Notes under the pieces: model-generated
Told to the model about the DNA's origin: nothing
Database searches by the model: none
The model's input: the letters and a program-made list of their open reading frames with translations, nothing else
Shown here: positions 1-8,420 of the stretch, one piece after another
Position numbering within the stretch: position 1 is the stretch's first letter
How the letters are laid out: each line of letters starts with the position of its first letter
Assembly (NCBI RefSeq): GCF_013170805.1
Contig: NZ_CP051294.1
Coordinates: forward strand, 62,001-126,000
DNA from: Mesorhizobium sp. NZP2077
Lineage (GTDB): Bacteria; Pseudomonadota; Alphaproteobacteria; Rhizobiales; Rhizobiaceae
Length of the DNA stretch: 64,000 nt
Direction of reading: 5' to 3'
Made by a program: the position numbers and the translations under genes

Positions 1-308
1 AACAGTTCGGTCGTTAAATTAGGAGGCGACTGAACACTGCCGCCTTCGGCGAGAAAGCGGGCGAAGAACTTCAGTGCGTTCCAGCATTGATGACGCGTGG
101 CAGGTGACGACGCCGTATGATGTCCACGGAACGCCTCGGCGTAGGGAGCAACAAGCTCGGCCGGAAGATTGAGTTGCCCGAGGTCGAACCGTTGCACCAG
201 CTCGCCCCACGCATCCCGGAACAGCACGATCGGTCCGCTTTCGATCGACACCGTTGGCTCGGCCTCACCTGATAGCCGACGGTCGATGCGACGGCGCTCA
301 CTACGCAT
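1..308 (-). CDS. TnpB-like site-specific recombinase, N-terminal part (runs off left edge)
   Basis: Reading the minus strand from an ATG at 306-308 gives an uninterrupted frame to the window edge (about 102 codons). It starts MRSERRRIDRR and contains the helix-rich stretch WNALKFFARFL, as expected for the N-terminal core-binding region of a large tyrosine recombinase. The ATG overlaps the stop codon of the upstream recombinase, so the two are translationally coupled. In Tn554-type elements a ~360-aa TnpA is followed by a ~630-aa TnpB in this way. No catalytic residue lies inside the window, so the family call rests on context and length pattern; a plain hypothetical protein remains possible. 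Confidence 0.55.
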   Translation of the reverse strand, partial: MRSERRRIDRRLSGEAEPTVSIESGPIVLFRDAWGELVQRFDLGQLNLPAELVAPYAEAFRGHHTASSPATRHQCWNALKFFARFLAEGGSVQSPPNLTTEL

Positions 309-1443
309 CGTCGATCACGCGCCCGTAGAGGTACTCGATCGTCTCGGCGATCTCGTCTCCATGCAATTCGACGCAGCGCAGATAGATCGCCGTCGTCTCA
401 AGCGAGGCGTGACCAAGCAAGACCTGGAGGACCTTCAGGGGATTGATATCGGGATTGCGTTGCGCTTCCGCCTGTAGCCGCACCAGCATGACCGTCGCGA
501 AGGTGTGACGCAGCCAGTGGGCAGAGCCGTCCAATCCCGCCGCGGCAAAGCCACGCGCGAATACGGCCGACAGCCGGGCTTTGGTGACGGGCAGGCCACG
601 CCTATTGAGGAAGAGGGTCTTCAACGGCGCGTAGTCTGGGTCTCGCCGTCGCAACCGCGTTATCAGCGCCGCGCGGTTTTCTCCGATATACCAGTTTGTG
701 CGGTCGATGAGCCTCAGCGGTGGGTAGATTGTGCGCCTTCTGCTGCCCTTCGTAACGGTGAGCGGGATCCCCACCAGCGGGTGATCCTCCATGTGCAGTT
801 TGTCGCTGCGCGGCACCTGATCCACCGTGAGCGCACACAGCTCCATCCGTCGCATGCCACTGGTCACCGCCCATTCCGCGATCAACCGATAGGGCATGTC
901 GAGAGCGGCCAGCAGTCGGTGAAGATCGCCGAGACGCAGCGGCCGAGGCAAGGTTTCATATTCGGCGACCGTCAGCATATTTCCCGGCGCGGGCTTGCCC
1001 GCCGCGTGGGCAAGAAAGCCCTTTGAGGCAGTTCTGACCGGCGGCGCGTCCCGATAGCTGAACGGAAGTTCGTCAATCATGTTGCGGCGATGCGCCCAGG
1101 CATAGAAGCGGCAGACCGACCGCACCCTGTCATTGATGGTGGATCGCGCATAAGGCCTTCCCGTATACGGGCTCGGCGTCTCGAGCATCCTGTTGCGGTA
1201 GGCCAGAATGGTGCCTTCATCGACCGTGTCCCAAGACAGATCCGATTGTTCGAGCGTGTCGAACCAGTCGTAAAGATGCTCGCCATAGGTTCGGACCGTT
1301 TCCGGCGAGTGTGCCCGCAACTCAGCCTGCTCGATCAGATAAGCGAAGGCAGGTTCGATGATCTGCATCTGATTGGAAAGGAGAAGGGGAAACTCGGCCG
1401 GGATTGGAGGATGGCCAGGCACAGCACGAACGATCATTGCCAT
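301..1443 (-). CDS. Tyrosine recombinase, Tn554 TnpA-like
   Basis: A 380-aa tyrosine recombinase that would cut and rejoin DNA at the ends of its element. The N-terminal half is a SAM-like core-binding domain (ETVRTYGEHLYDW; DRVRSVCRFYAWA). The C-terminal catalytic domain shows the first Arg in SGMRRMELCALT, the HxxR box in HWLRHTFAT, and LLGHASLETTAIY with the nucleophilic Tyr. The open frame continues upstream to 1551, but the start at 1443 (MAMIVRAV) is preferred because the extra residues are low-complexity Arg-rich and overlap an inverted repeat. Its stop overlaps the start of the next recombinase. Size and gene order recall Tn554 TnpA-TnpB; this is inferred, not shown. Confidence 0.85.
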   Translation of the reverse strand: MAMIVRAVPGHPPIPAEFPLLLSNQMQIIEPAFAYLIEQAELRAHSPETVRTYGEHLYDWFDTLEQSDLSWDTVDEGTILAYRNRMLETPSPYTGRPYARSTINDRVRSVCRFYAWAHRRNMIDELPFSYRDAPPVRTASKGFLAHAAGKPAPGNMLTVAEYETLPRPLRLGDLHRLLAALDMPYRLIAEWAVTSGMRRMELCALTVDQVPRSDKLHMEDHPLVGIPLTVTKGSRRRTIYPPLRLIDRTNWYIGENRAALITRLRRRDPDYAPLKTLFLNRRGLPVTKARLSAVFARGFAAAGLDGSAHWLRHTFATVMLVRLQAEAQRNPDINPLKVLQVLLGHASLETTAIYLRCVELHGDEIAETIEYLYGRVIDDA

Positions 1444-1476
1444 GGCGCACGTCTCCAAGGGGTCTGGATCAGCGCC

Positions 1477-1537
1477 GCGCCGGGAAATCCGCTCCGGGCT
1501 TCGGCTACGCCTCCGCCCTGCGCGGATCTCCCGGCGC
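1477..1537. repeat. Imperfect inverted repeat at the recombinase-element end
   Basis: The 16-bp arm at 1477-1492 and the arm at 1522-1537 are inverted copies with one mismatch, separated by 29 bp. It sits between the recombinase start and the truncated DUF932 frame, so it may be a recombinase-binding or end-structure site; a transcription terminator is less likely because no T-run follows. Confidence 0.55.
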
Positions 1538-1611
1538 AATGCTGGAGGCACGCCGATGCTCCCTTCAGGGCGTCTGCGCTATCGTTTCATACAAGACTAT
1601 CAGGACAGTTC

Positions 1612-2268
1612 CGTGACGTGATCTATCCGGGCGTCCTCGACTGGTCGACGGGAATCTACAATCCCAATGTCGATATCTCGAAGGACACAACGACGCTTTA
1701 TGCGTCTGATCGTGACATCTTCTTGTTTCTGGTCGACGACCTCAATCCGATTGAAGCCGGCAGGCTGCCGAACGGAGAGCCGGATCTCTACTTCCGTGGT
1801 TTCTATTGCTGGAACTCCGAAGTTGGTGCCCGTACACTCGGAATCGCCAGCTTCTATCTGCGCGCCGTGTGTCAGAACCGCAATTTGTGGGGCGTCGAAG
1901 ATTTCGAGGAAATCACCATCCGGCACTCCAAATATGCCGCTTCGCGCTTCGCCCTCGAAGCGGAGCCGGCGCTGATCCAGTTCGCGGACTCCTCGCCGAT
2001 GCCCTTTGTCAACGGCATCAAGGCCGCGCGAGAACGGATCGTCGCCCGAGACGATGATGATCGCCAGAGCTTCCTGCGCAGGCGTGGTTTCTCCAAAGCC
2101 GAGACCACCAAGATCATCGACACCGTGCTCATGGAGGAGGGGCGGCCACCCGAGACGGTCTTCGATTTTGTCCAGGGCATTACGCGCGTCGCTCGCGACA
2201 AGCAGCATCAGGACGTGCGGCTGGATATGGAAGGCAAGGCCAAGAAGCTCCTCGACCTCGCAGCCTGA
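1612..2268 (+). pseudogene. DUF932 protein, 3' fragment (5' half removed by insertion)
   Basis: About 218 codons from RDVIYPGVLDW to the stop match the C-terminal part of DUF932 proteins, including LFLVDDLNPIEAG and FRGFYCWNSEVG, plus a C-terminal helical tail. DUF932 proteins are plasmid- and phage-borne, usually near 350-400 aa, and of unknown biochemical role. No start codon with a ribosome site precedes the conserved part. The frame stays open upstream to 1090, but that stretch is antisense to the recombinase and is not DUF932-like. The missing N-terminal half may lie left of the window beyond the Tn554-like element. Confidence 0.7.
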
Positions 2269-2427
2269 ACCATACGATGCGCCCTCCCTCCAAGGTCGAG
2301 TACGCCACTGACTGCGCGGCTGGCGCTCGCGCGAGGCCAGCAGAGGCAGAGGGGGGAGGGGAGGTTTCGTGACGGGCTTGGAGGTTCGGGGAGTGGCCCC
2401 GGGCCGCCCGTCATGGAGACCCTGACC

Positions 2428-4572
2428 ATGGCAAAGGCCATTCAGAAGATCGCAATGAACGCCGCGGAGAACATCCCCTACGACAAGCTGATGCTATCGC
2501 AGAAGAATGTCAGGCGCATCAAGGACGGCGTTTCCGTCGAGCAGCTTGCCGAAGACATCAGCCGGCGCAAGCTCCTGCAAAGCCTGAATGTCCGTCCGGT
2601 GCTCGACGGCGATGGCGAGGAAACCGGCACGTTCGAGGTGCCGGCCGGCGGCCGGCGTTATCTCGCGCTCGGCATCCTCATCAAGCAGAAGCGCCTGGCG
2701 AAGAACGAGCCGATCCCCTGCATCGTCAACCGCAGGCAAGAGACCTCGGCCGAAGAGGATTCGCTTGCCGAAAACCTGCGGCGCGCCGACCTTCATCCGC
2801 TCGACCAGTTCCGAGCCTTCAAGACGCTGAGCGATCAGGGGCTCGATCCGGACGAGATCGGCGCCCGCTTCTTCGTATCGCCGGCGACGGTGAGGCAGCG
2901 CCTGCGGCTGGCATCGGTGTCACTGAGGCTTCTCGATCTCTACGAGAAGGACGAAATCCGGCTCGAGCAGGTCATGGCGTTCTCGATCTCGGACGACCAC
3001 ACGCGCCAGGAGCAGATCTGGGAGCGGATATCCAACTCGCACACGCAGGAACCCTACTACATCAGGCGCCTGCTGACCGAGACGACGGTACGCGCAGACG
3101 ATCGCCGGGCCGTCTATGTCGGCGCGGAAGCCTATGAGGCAGCCGGCGGCGTTGTCCTGCGCGACCTGTTCGAGCAGGATTCCGGCGGCTGGTTCCAGGA
3201 TGCAGCACTGCTCGAGCAGCTGGTCTTCGACAAGCTGAAGGTGGATGCCGAGGCGATCCGTGCTGAAGGCTGGAAATGGGTCGAGGCGGCGATCAGCTTT
3301 CCCTATGGCCACACCTCCGGCATGCGGCGCATCTACGCCGAGGCCCAGGAGCTCAGCGCCGAGGAGATCAAACGCTACGACGCGCTGAAGGCCGAACACG
3401 ACAAGCTCGATGCGGACTATGCCGCGGCCGAGGATGCCGACGAGGCAATTGAGGCGAAGCTCGACCAGCTGGGCGCCGAGCTCGATGCGATCGACGACCG
3501 TCCTCAAAGCTACGACCCCGTCCAGAAGGGCATTGCCGGTGTGTTCGTGACGCTCGCCGCGAACGGCAAGCTCCAGGTCGAGGCCGGTTTCGTGCGCGCC
3601 GAGGACGAGCCCCGGCCTGAGACCGGCGGTGGCGATGAGCGCGAGGAAGGGGACGCCGAGGGCGAAGCCCGGTCTAACGGCGACGACGATGGCGATGGTG
3701 TTGTCGTCAACGGCAAGCCGGTGGATGACAGCTCTGGCGACGACGGCGAGGAGGACGGCATCAAGCCGCTGCCCGATCGGCTCGTCTTCGACCTGACCGC
3801 ACAGCGGACGCTTGCGCTGCGCAATGCGCTCGCCGGCGACGCCGACATCGCCTTCTTCGCGGCACTCCATGCCTTCGTCCTGCAGGTCTTCTATCGCTTC
3901 GCGCCGGACAGCTGCCTTGAGATCAGCCTGAAGAGCGGCAGCTTCAGCCAGGTCGACGGGCTTGCCGAGACCTCCTGGGCAAAGGAAATCGCCGAGCGGC
4001 ACGAAGCCTGGGACCGTGAGCTGCCCGATGAGACGGACGGCCTGTGGGACTTCCTTGTCGGCCTCGACGAGGCAAGCCGCAAGGCGCTGTTCGCCCACTG
4101 CGTCTCGCTGACCCTCAATGCGGTGGTCGAACCGTGGAACAGGCGCCGGGCGCTCGAGCATGCCGACGTGCTGGCCTACTCACTTCAGTTCGATATGGTC
4201 GACGCCGGCTGGACGCCCACGGTCGAGTTCCTCGGGCGCCTCACCAAGGCGCGGATTCTGCAGGCTGTCCGCGAAGCCCGTGGCGAAGACTCCGCGCAGC
4301 TGATCGACCACATGAAGAAGGAGATCATGGCCCGTGAGGCCGCGCGACTTATCGAGGGATCGAACTGGCTGCCGGAGCCGCTGCGCCTCGAGGTCAACGA
4401 CGCGGCTGCCAATGGCGGCGGCGCAATCGCCGGCGAAACGTCGGACGAGACGACGCTCGATGGCGATGAGGCCGAACTGCCGGCCTTCCTCGCCGACGAT
4501 GCGGATCCGTCTTCCGATGAGCCGGTGACCATCGACGGCGACGAGACGGACCATCTCCAGGCCGCCGAATAG
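2428..4572 (+). CDS. Large ParB/RepB-like DNA-binding protein (714 aa)
   Basis: The N-terminal third is a ParB/Srx-fold domain: a KNVRR motif near residue 26, GGRRYLAL near 72 and ENLRRADLHPLDQ near 115. A KorB-like helix-turn-helix follows (IGARFFVSPATVRQRLRL, about 145-165). The remainder is long, acidic and probably modular, with Glu/Asp-rich linkers and a C-terminal helical domain unlike chromosomal ParB (about 300 aa). Such proteins occur on rhizobial plasmids beside DUF932 and SNF2-like genes and are not linked to a parA, so a role in transcription or DNA maintenance is as likely as partition. An ATG at 2413 is in frame, but GGAGA at 2415-2419 is well spaced for the start at 2428. Confidence 0.85.
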   Translation: MAKAIQKIAMNAAENIPYDKLMLSQKNVRRIKDGVSVEQLAEDISRRKLLQSLNVRPVLDGDGEETGTFEVPAGGRRYLALGILIKQKRLAKNEPIPCIVNRRQETSAEEDSLAENLRRADLHPLDQFRAFKTLSDQGLDPDEIGARFFVSPATVRQRLRLASVSLRLLDLYEKDEIRLEQVMAFSISDDHTRQEQIWERISNSHTQEPYYIRRLLTETTVRADDRRAVYVGAEAYEAAGGVVLRDLFEQDSGGWFQDAALLEQLVFDKLKVDAEAIRAEGWKWVEAAISFPYGHTSGMRRIYAEAQELSAEEIKRYDALKAEHDKLDADYAAAEDADEAIEAKLDQLGAELDAIDDRPQSYDPVQKGIAGVFVTLAANGKLQVEAGFVRAEDEPRPETGGGDEREEGDAEGEARSNGDDDGDGVVVNGKPVDDSSGDDGEEDGIKPLPDRLVFDLTAQRTLALRNALAGDADIAFFAALHAFVLQVFYRFAPDSCLEISLKSGSFSQVDGLAETSWAKEIAERHEAWDRELPDETDGLWDFLVGLDEASRKALFAHCVSLTLNAVVEPWNRRRALEHADVLAYSLQFDMVDAGWTPTVEFLGRLTKARILQAVREARGEDSAQLIDHMKKEIMAREAARLIEGSNWLPEPLRLEVNDAAANGGGAIAGETSDETTLDGDEAELPAFLADDADPSSDEPVTIDGDETDHLQAAE

Positions 4573-4593
4573 TCGGCCTCCCGCTCCCCACCA

Positions 4594-4617
4594 GGGCCCG
4601 GCACCTCCGCCGGGCCC
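4594..4617 (+). terminator. GC-rich hairpin after the ParB-like gene
   Basis: Perfect 9-bp stem (4594-4602 with 4609-4617) and a 6-nt loop, 21 bp after the stop. Only a short pyrimidine run follows, so termination may be weak or the hairpin may protect the upstream mRNA. Confidence 0.5.
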
Positions 4618-4639
4618 GCCCCCTTTCATGGAGATCGAC

Positions 4640-5032
4640 ATGTTCGACTGGAACAGAAGCTGCTCCTACGACGAACAGCAGAAGAGACGTTTTCACACGA
4701 CAGCCCGCTCACGGCTGAAGAAGCTCGCTGCCGAGCTTGCACTTCCGCCGGGCAGCTTTTACTTGCGCTCAAATAAGGCGGGCATTGCCATTTCCGGGGA
4801 AATCACCCTGCACCATGACCGCGCCTATATCCAGGTCGGCCAGTTCGGGCTTTCCTCGGGCCATGGCGTCCTGATCCGGACCTGCAAGTCCCGCAAGGAC
4901 TACGCAGGCGGGGCCAACCATTTTGTCGCGCTCGGCATGCTCGATGACATTGCGGCCCTCGCCGCGGCCGTCCGCGCCATCACCGGCATCGGACGGGGTC
5001 CTTCTCTTTCCGCAGACCGCCGCGCCGCCTGA
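4640..5032 (+). CDS. Conserved plasmid hypothetical protein (130 aa)
   Basis: Basic N-terminus (RSRLKKLAAELAL) followed by a compact predicted beta-rich region (GITLHHDRAYIQV-like) and a C-terminal Ala-rich helix. There is no signal peptide or membrane segment and no known motif. It follows the ParB-like gene in the same direction after a hairpin. The ATG at 4640 is preferred over 4628 because GGAGA at 4631-4635 is the better placed ribosome site, the same leader arrangement as the ParB-like gene. Function unknown; the steady high GC at third positions supports that it is coding. Confidence 0.7.
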   Translation: MFDWNRSCSYDEQQKRRFHTTARSRLKKLAAELALPPGSFYLRSNKAGIAISGEITLHHDRAYIQVGQFGLSSGHGVLIRTCKSRKDYAGGANHFVALGMLDDIAALAAAVRAITGIGRGPSLSADRRAA

Positions 5033-5191
5033 GGCCACAGCCCCGACGTATCCGAAGCCTGCAGCGGCGCCGGCTAACCGCACGGCGCCGCAGAGCTCTC
5101 CAAGGAGGGGATATCGGAAGACGATCACGGCAAGCGCGGAACGCCCCCGATCCTCCAGGGGACCATCGAAGACCACCATTCCGATTCACCC

Positions 5192-5218
5192 GAGCCCGGC
5201 CAGCGTGCCGGGCTCTTT
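5192..5218 (+). terminator. Hairpin terminator before the DUF1419 gene
   Basis: 9-bp perfect stem (5192-5200 with 5207-5215), 6-nt loop and a short T-run at 5216-5218. It ends transcription from the ParB-like/hypothetical pair or attenuates the next gene. Confidence 0.55.
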
Positions 5219-5269
5219 CGTCCTCAGGTCATGCCGCGCGGTGTCGATCTGCTTCAGGAGCCAACCGCC

Positions 5270-5872
5270 ATGACCTCAAATCCATCCTTCAGGAAGGTGC
5301 TCGTCGGCGTTGCCACGCGCGAGCACATGTTCCAGCTGTTCAATCGACACAAGGACACCCCCGACCTCGATCCGCTTTCCGGCACGCCGTATTCAGGTGA
5401 GTGGTTCCAGATCGAGGCCTCGTCGTACCATTTTATGCTCGGACTGCTGCCGCCTCTGTTCCAAAGGTCCGGGCTGTTCGGCATTTCGGAATTCAAGGCC
5501 GGCAACGTCACCAGTGTGTTTTTCGAGATCAGGATCCGGGGCCGCGAACGCTGGTATCACGGCTTTTGCGACCTCTCGGATCGGCAATCCCCAGACAAGA
5601 TGCGCGCGGCCATCATCGCCCACGAGACGGGCGCGACCGACAGCATGACCCGTGAGGAAAAGCTCGAGGCCATCTGGAACACGACGCATCCGGACTTCAA
5701 GGGAATAGCCGGCGAAATCAATCCCGACGCCTGGCCCGTCGAGCACTACGGCAAGCGTGCATTGCTGGTCGATGACGGCCGCGACGGCACGATCCTGAAA
5801 CTGCTCGAGGATCTGTCGGACGACGAAATCGACAGCTGCATGCCCGCGATACGCGCACGCAGTAGAAGGTGA
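5270..5872 (+). CDS. DUF1419-like protein (200 aa)
   Basis: Begins MTSNPSFRKVLVG. The first half (TREHMFQLFNRH ... FHMLGLLPPLF-type region and EFKAGNVTSVFFEI) resembles DUF1419 proteins known mainly from rhizobial plasmids; the C-terminal half is acidic and helical. No enzymatic motif, signal peptide or membrane segment is visible. An in-frame ATG at 5231 would add 13 residues, but the downstream start follows a GGAG-like sequence and matches the usual N-terminus of such proteins. It probably has its own promoter after the hairpin at 5192-5218. Function unknown; the family name is from memory of the sequence pattern. Confidence 0.7.
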   Translation: MTSNPSFRKVLVGVATREHMFQLFNRHKDTPDLDPLSGTPYSGEWFQIEASSYHFMLGLLPPLFQRSGLFGISEFKAGNVTSVFFEIRIRGRERWYHGFCDLSDRQSPDKMRAAIIAHETGATDSMTREEKLEAIWNTTHPDFKGIAGEINPDAWPVEHYGKRALLVDDGRDGTILKLLEDLSDDEIDSCMPAIRARSRR

Positions 5873-6166
5873 GGGGGCAACGATGTGGACCCCTCGTAAG
5901 CCGCCGCCACGAGGCGAATATGCGCATCTATCAAGCGCGTTCGACCTGGGCATGCCGAACCTGCGCCTTCGACAATTGCTGGGCGAGGTCCGGAATGCCC
6001 CGCCTCGCGGCCAGCGTTGCGATGGCTTCTGTTTCGTGCGGCTGATCGAAGCGAAGGAAGCCGAAAAGCCGATGGCGCGTCGCGGTCCCTATAGGAAGCG
6101 GACCTAAGCCCACTTGAACGTGACATTGGCTTGCGCGATTGTCGCCGCCGGTGCCACGGGTGAACG

Positions 6167-6364
6167 ATGAAGCGTAAGGACAAGGCCGCGCCTTTTGTGC
6201 CGATAGAAATCCATGTCGGCACGGTCGATGATGAGAGAGGCGTGTTGGGCATCCTCTCAATCCAGACCACGGAAGGCTTGTTGGACATTGCGCTTGATGA
6301 GCAAGCCGCCGATGCCATCTTGAAGGCAGTTAACACCATCAAGGCCAAACTAGGCCCGGCCTAA
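6167..6364 (+). CDS. Small hypothetical protein (65 aa)
   Basis: MKRKDKAAPFVP is followed by a regular alternation of beta strands and an amphipathic helix (ADAILKAVNTIKAKLG). The composition is soluble and protein-like, and a perfect GC hairpin follows 6 bp after the stop. No homologous family is recognised. The 294 bp between the DUF1419 gene and this one show no convincing gene. Confidence 0.5.
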   Translation: MKRKDKAAPFVPIEIHVGTVDDERGVLGILSIQTTEGLLDIALDEQAADAILKAVNTIKAKLGPA

Positions 6365-6370
6365 AAGAAT

Positions 6371-6390
6371 GCCCGGGCGGCATCCCGGGC
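6371..6390 (+). terminator. GC hairpin after the 65-aa gene
   Basis: 7-bp perfect stem (6371-6377 with 6384-6390), 6-nt loop, no T-run. Likely transcript end or mRNA stabiliser. Confidence 0.4.
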
Positions 6391-6445
6391 TAGTTGGAGG
6401 TCTTGGGAGTGCGCGCCGATACACCCTACCCCAATCGGCACAAGG

Positions 6446-6646
6446 CTAACTTGCTTCATCATCATGACGAGCAGATGAAGGCAATACCTGGCGGTTGTCG
6501 AGCGTCAGCCTGTAGCCGTGCGGAAGGTTCTGCAGCACAGTCAGAGCCTCCGCAGCCGAGTAGAAGGTGACAACGGTCATCACCTGATCGCCGTCGATCC
6601 GCTGCAGGCGGTAGACCGGTCTGTGCGGTCTTTCTTCGTCCACCAA
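6446..6646 (-). CDS. Small hypothetical protein (66 aa)
   Basis: MVDEERPHRPVYRLQRI is followed by a predicted beta-alpha-beta pattern (VMTVVTFYSAAEALTVLQNLPHGYRLTLDN). It converges on the 65-aa gene and is divergent from the IS110 transposase; the A+T-rich stretch at 6655-6700 would hold its promoter. It is plausible as a small soluble protein, but no family is recognised. Confidence 0.45.
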   Translation of the reverse strand: MVDEERPHRPVYRLQRIDGDQVMTVVTFYSAAEALTVLQNLPHGYRLTLDNRQVLPSSARHDDEAS

Positions 6647-6852
6647 ACGCTCCCCCGAAATGAGGGATATTAGTAAACGTTCATGAAAGTTTCATGAGAC
6701 CCGCAATTTCAAACATGGGGTAATCGCGGGAGCGAGTCGCCCTAAGGCCGGAAGCGCTCACATGATTGCAGAGCGGGTGGTTGTTCCCCGATAGGATGGA
6801 AGTGCGGGCTCACGAGTGGACGCCGGGCCCAAGCATCGAACGGAGAACAACC

Positions 6853-7878
6853 ATGAGCGAATATATCGGTCTCGACGTGTCGTTGAAAGAGACGGCGATT
6901 TCTGTGCGGCGTGGCGGCAAAAGGATCTGGCGCGGCAAATGTCCCTCTGATCCGAGCTTGGTCGCGGACGTTCTCCGCAAGCGGGCGCCAGCGGCCAAGC
7001 GGGTGGTGTTCGAGACCGGACCCTTGTCGGTGTGGTTCTATCATGCCTTGAGCGCCGAAGGACTTCCGGCGATCTGCATCGACGCCCGGCATGCTAAGGC
7101 CGCGCTGGACATGGCACCGAACAAAACGGACGCCAACGATGCCGACGGCTTGGCGCATCTGGCCGAGGTCGGCTTCTACCGCGAGGTGCGGGTGAAGGGC
7201 TATGACAGCATGCTGAGCCGCACGCTGGTGGCCGCGCGGAGCCGGCTGGTTAAGATCACGACCGAGCTCTCCAACCAGATCCGCGGGCTCATGAAGACGT
7301 TCGGGCTGATCATTCCGCGAAGCAAGGGCGGCAAGTTCGAAGCCGACGTCCGGCGCCTGCTGGCCGATCAGGAAGAGCTTGGCCGGATTGTCCTGCCACT
7401 TCTCGAAGCTTGGCTCAGCATGCGCGCCCGCGCTGCTGAACTCGGACAGCAGCTCGTCGCCAACGCCCGGCACAATGACGCATGCCAGCTATTGATGTCG
7501 ATCCCCGGCGTCGGCACCATCACTGCGACTTCATTCATCGGTGCCATCGAGGATCCATCGAATTTCAAGACATCGCGCGCTGTCGGCGCGTGGCTGGGCT
7601 TGACAACCCGACGCTATCAATCCGGCGAAGTCGATTATGATGGTCATATCTCGCGGCGTGGGGATCCTCATCTGAGAGGGCTTCTCTATGAGGCCGCAGT
7701 CGTGATCCTGACGCGCAGCCGGGCTGACAGCAGTCTGCGCACATGGGGGTTGAAGCTGCGTGACAAGATCGGCTTCAAGCGGGCAGCTGTCGCTGTCGCC
7801 CGCAAGCTCGCTGTCATCATGCATGCGATGCTGAAATCCGGTGAGTTGTTCAATCGGGAAGAAGCCGCCATGGCCTGA
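6853..7878 (+). CDS. IS110-family transposase (DEDD, 341 aa)
   Basis: The N-terminal RuvC-like DEDD domain shows Asp in YIGLDVS (residue 7), Glu in VFETGP (about 54) and the acidic pair in KTDANDADGLA (about 92-98). The C-terminal Tnp_20 domain has SIPGVGTITATSFIGAIED with the conserved catalytic Ser near residue 216, and the gene ends in the usual RKLAVIMHAMLK helix. IS110 enzymes move without terminal inverted repeats and use a structured bridge RNA from the element's non-coding end. An upstream in-frame ATG (6766) exists, but MSEYIGLDVS is the family's start and is preceded by GGAGA. Full length and apparently intact. Confidence 0.95.
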   Translation: MSEYIGLDVSLKETAISVRRGGKRIWRGKCPSDPSLVADVLRKRAPAAKRVVFETGPLSVWFYHALSAEGLPAICIDARHAKAALDMAPNKTDANDADGLAHLAEVGFYREVRVKGYDSMLSRTLVAARSRLVKITTELSNQIRGLMKTFGLIIPRSKGGKFEADVRRLLADQEELGRIVLPLLEAWLSMRARAAELGQQLVANARHNDACQLLMSIPGVGTITATSFIGAIEDPSNFKTSRAVGAWLGLTTRRYQSGEVDYDGHISRRGDPHLRGLLYEAAVVILTRSRADSSLRTWGLKLRDKIGFKRAAVAVARKLAVIMHAMLKSGELFNREEAAMA

Positions 7879-8420
7879 TCCATAAGGAAGTTCGAATGCG
7901 CCTACCCGAGGCGTAACGAGACGTCCCTGCCAGGACGTGGGCCGAGCCATTCCGCTGTGTCAGTTGCATCGTTGGCGTCACAACGCTCGCGATTGCGTTT
8001 CAAACCTTGGAAGGCTCCATCCCTCGCGAAGCCCATCATGCGGCGGCTTCATGTCGACCGCGAAGACGACCGTGCTCCCGGCAAACGACACCTCAATACA
8101 AATTTGGGCTTGCATTTTGGTCTGCGATTAGACGACTGACCCACTACCGAAGATTTGAGGGGAGTCAGTTTCCCACTTCGCCTGACACTTCCCGGGGGCG
8201 CGACTTTGCCGAGCGGCACCGGCCAGCTTGCGCGTGGGAATATCGGCAAGCCATTCGACCGCGGCTTGGATGAGGAAAGGCTGAGATAGCGGCCAGCGTG
8301 CCATCCCCACGAGGATTAATCGGTTGAAAACGACACTTGCCCTCTCGCGGGCTCTTTCTATAAAGCTCTACCCGAGAGACAGCGATCTATCGGCAAATCG
8401 TTTCTCACCAGGAAAGGCAT
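7879..8420 (+). other. Non-coding 3' flank of the IS110 element
   Basis: 542 bp without a convincing gene. Short frames on both strands (for example 8128-8310 minus) lack a ribosome site and family features. The exact IS end cannot be set because IS110 elements lack terminal repeats. The last 80 bp are A+T-richer and end in AGGAAAGG just before the SyrB-like start, so they probably hold that gene's promoter and ribosome site. Confidence 0.5.

Larger units (their letters stand above)
1..1610 (-). mobile_element. Right part of a Tn554-like recombinase cassette inserted in a DUF932 gene
   Basis: Two coupled minus-strand recombinase genes abut a plus-strand DUF932 gene that lacks its 5' half. 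Coding similarity to DUF932 begins near 1612, about 170 bp upstream of the recombinase start, so the element end lies between about 1540 and 1615. No target duplication can be judged because the other end is outside the window. Confidence 0.5.

Noticed and set aside
2920..4161. 413-aa minus-strand frame opposite the ParB-like gene
   Set aside because: Shadow of a high-GC gene; no ribosome site or known domain, whereas the plus-strand protein has clear ParB motifs.
5883..6107. 74-aa frame MWTPRKPPPRGEYAHLS
   Set aside because: No ribosome site, basic low-complexity composition, overlapping alternative frames; not distinguishable from chance.
8128..8310. 60-aa minus-strand frame downstream of the IS110 transposase
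   Set aside because: No start context or family; could be an IS remnant but cannot be supported.
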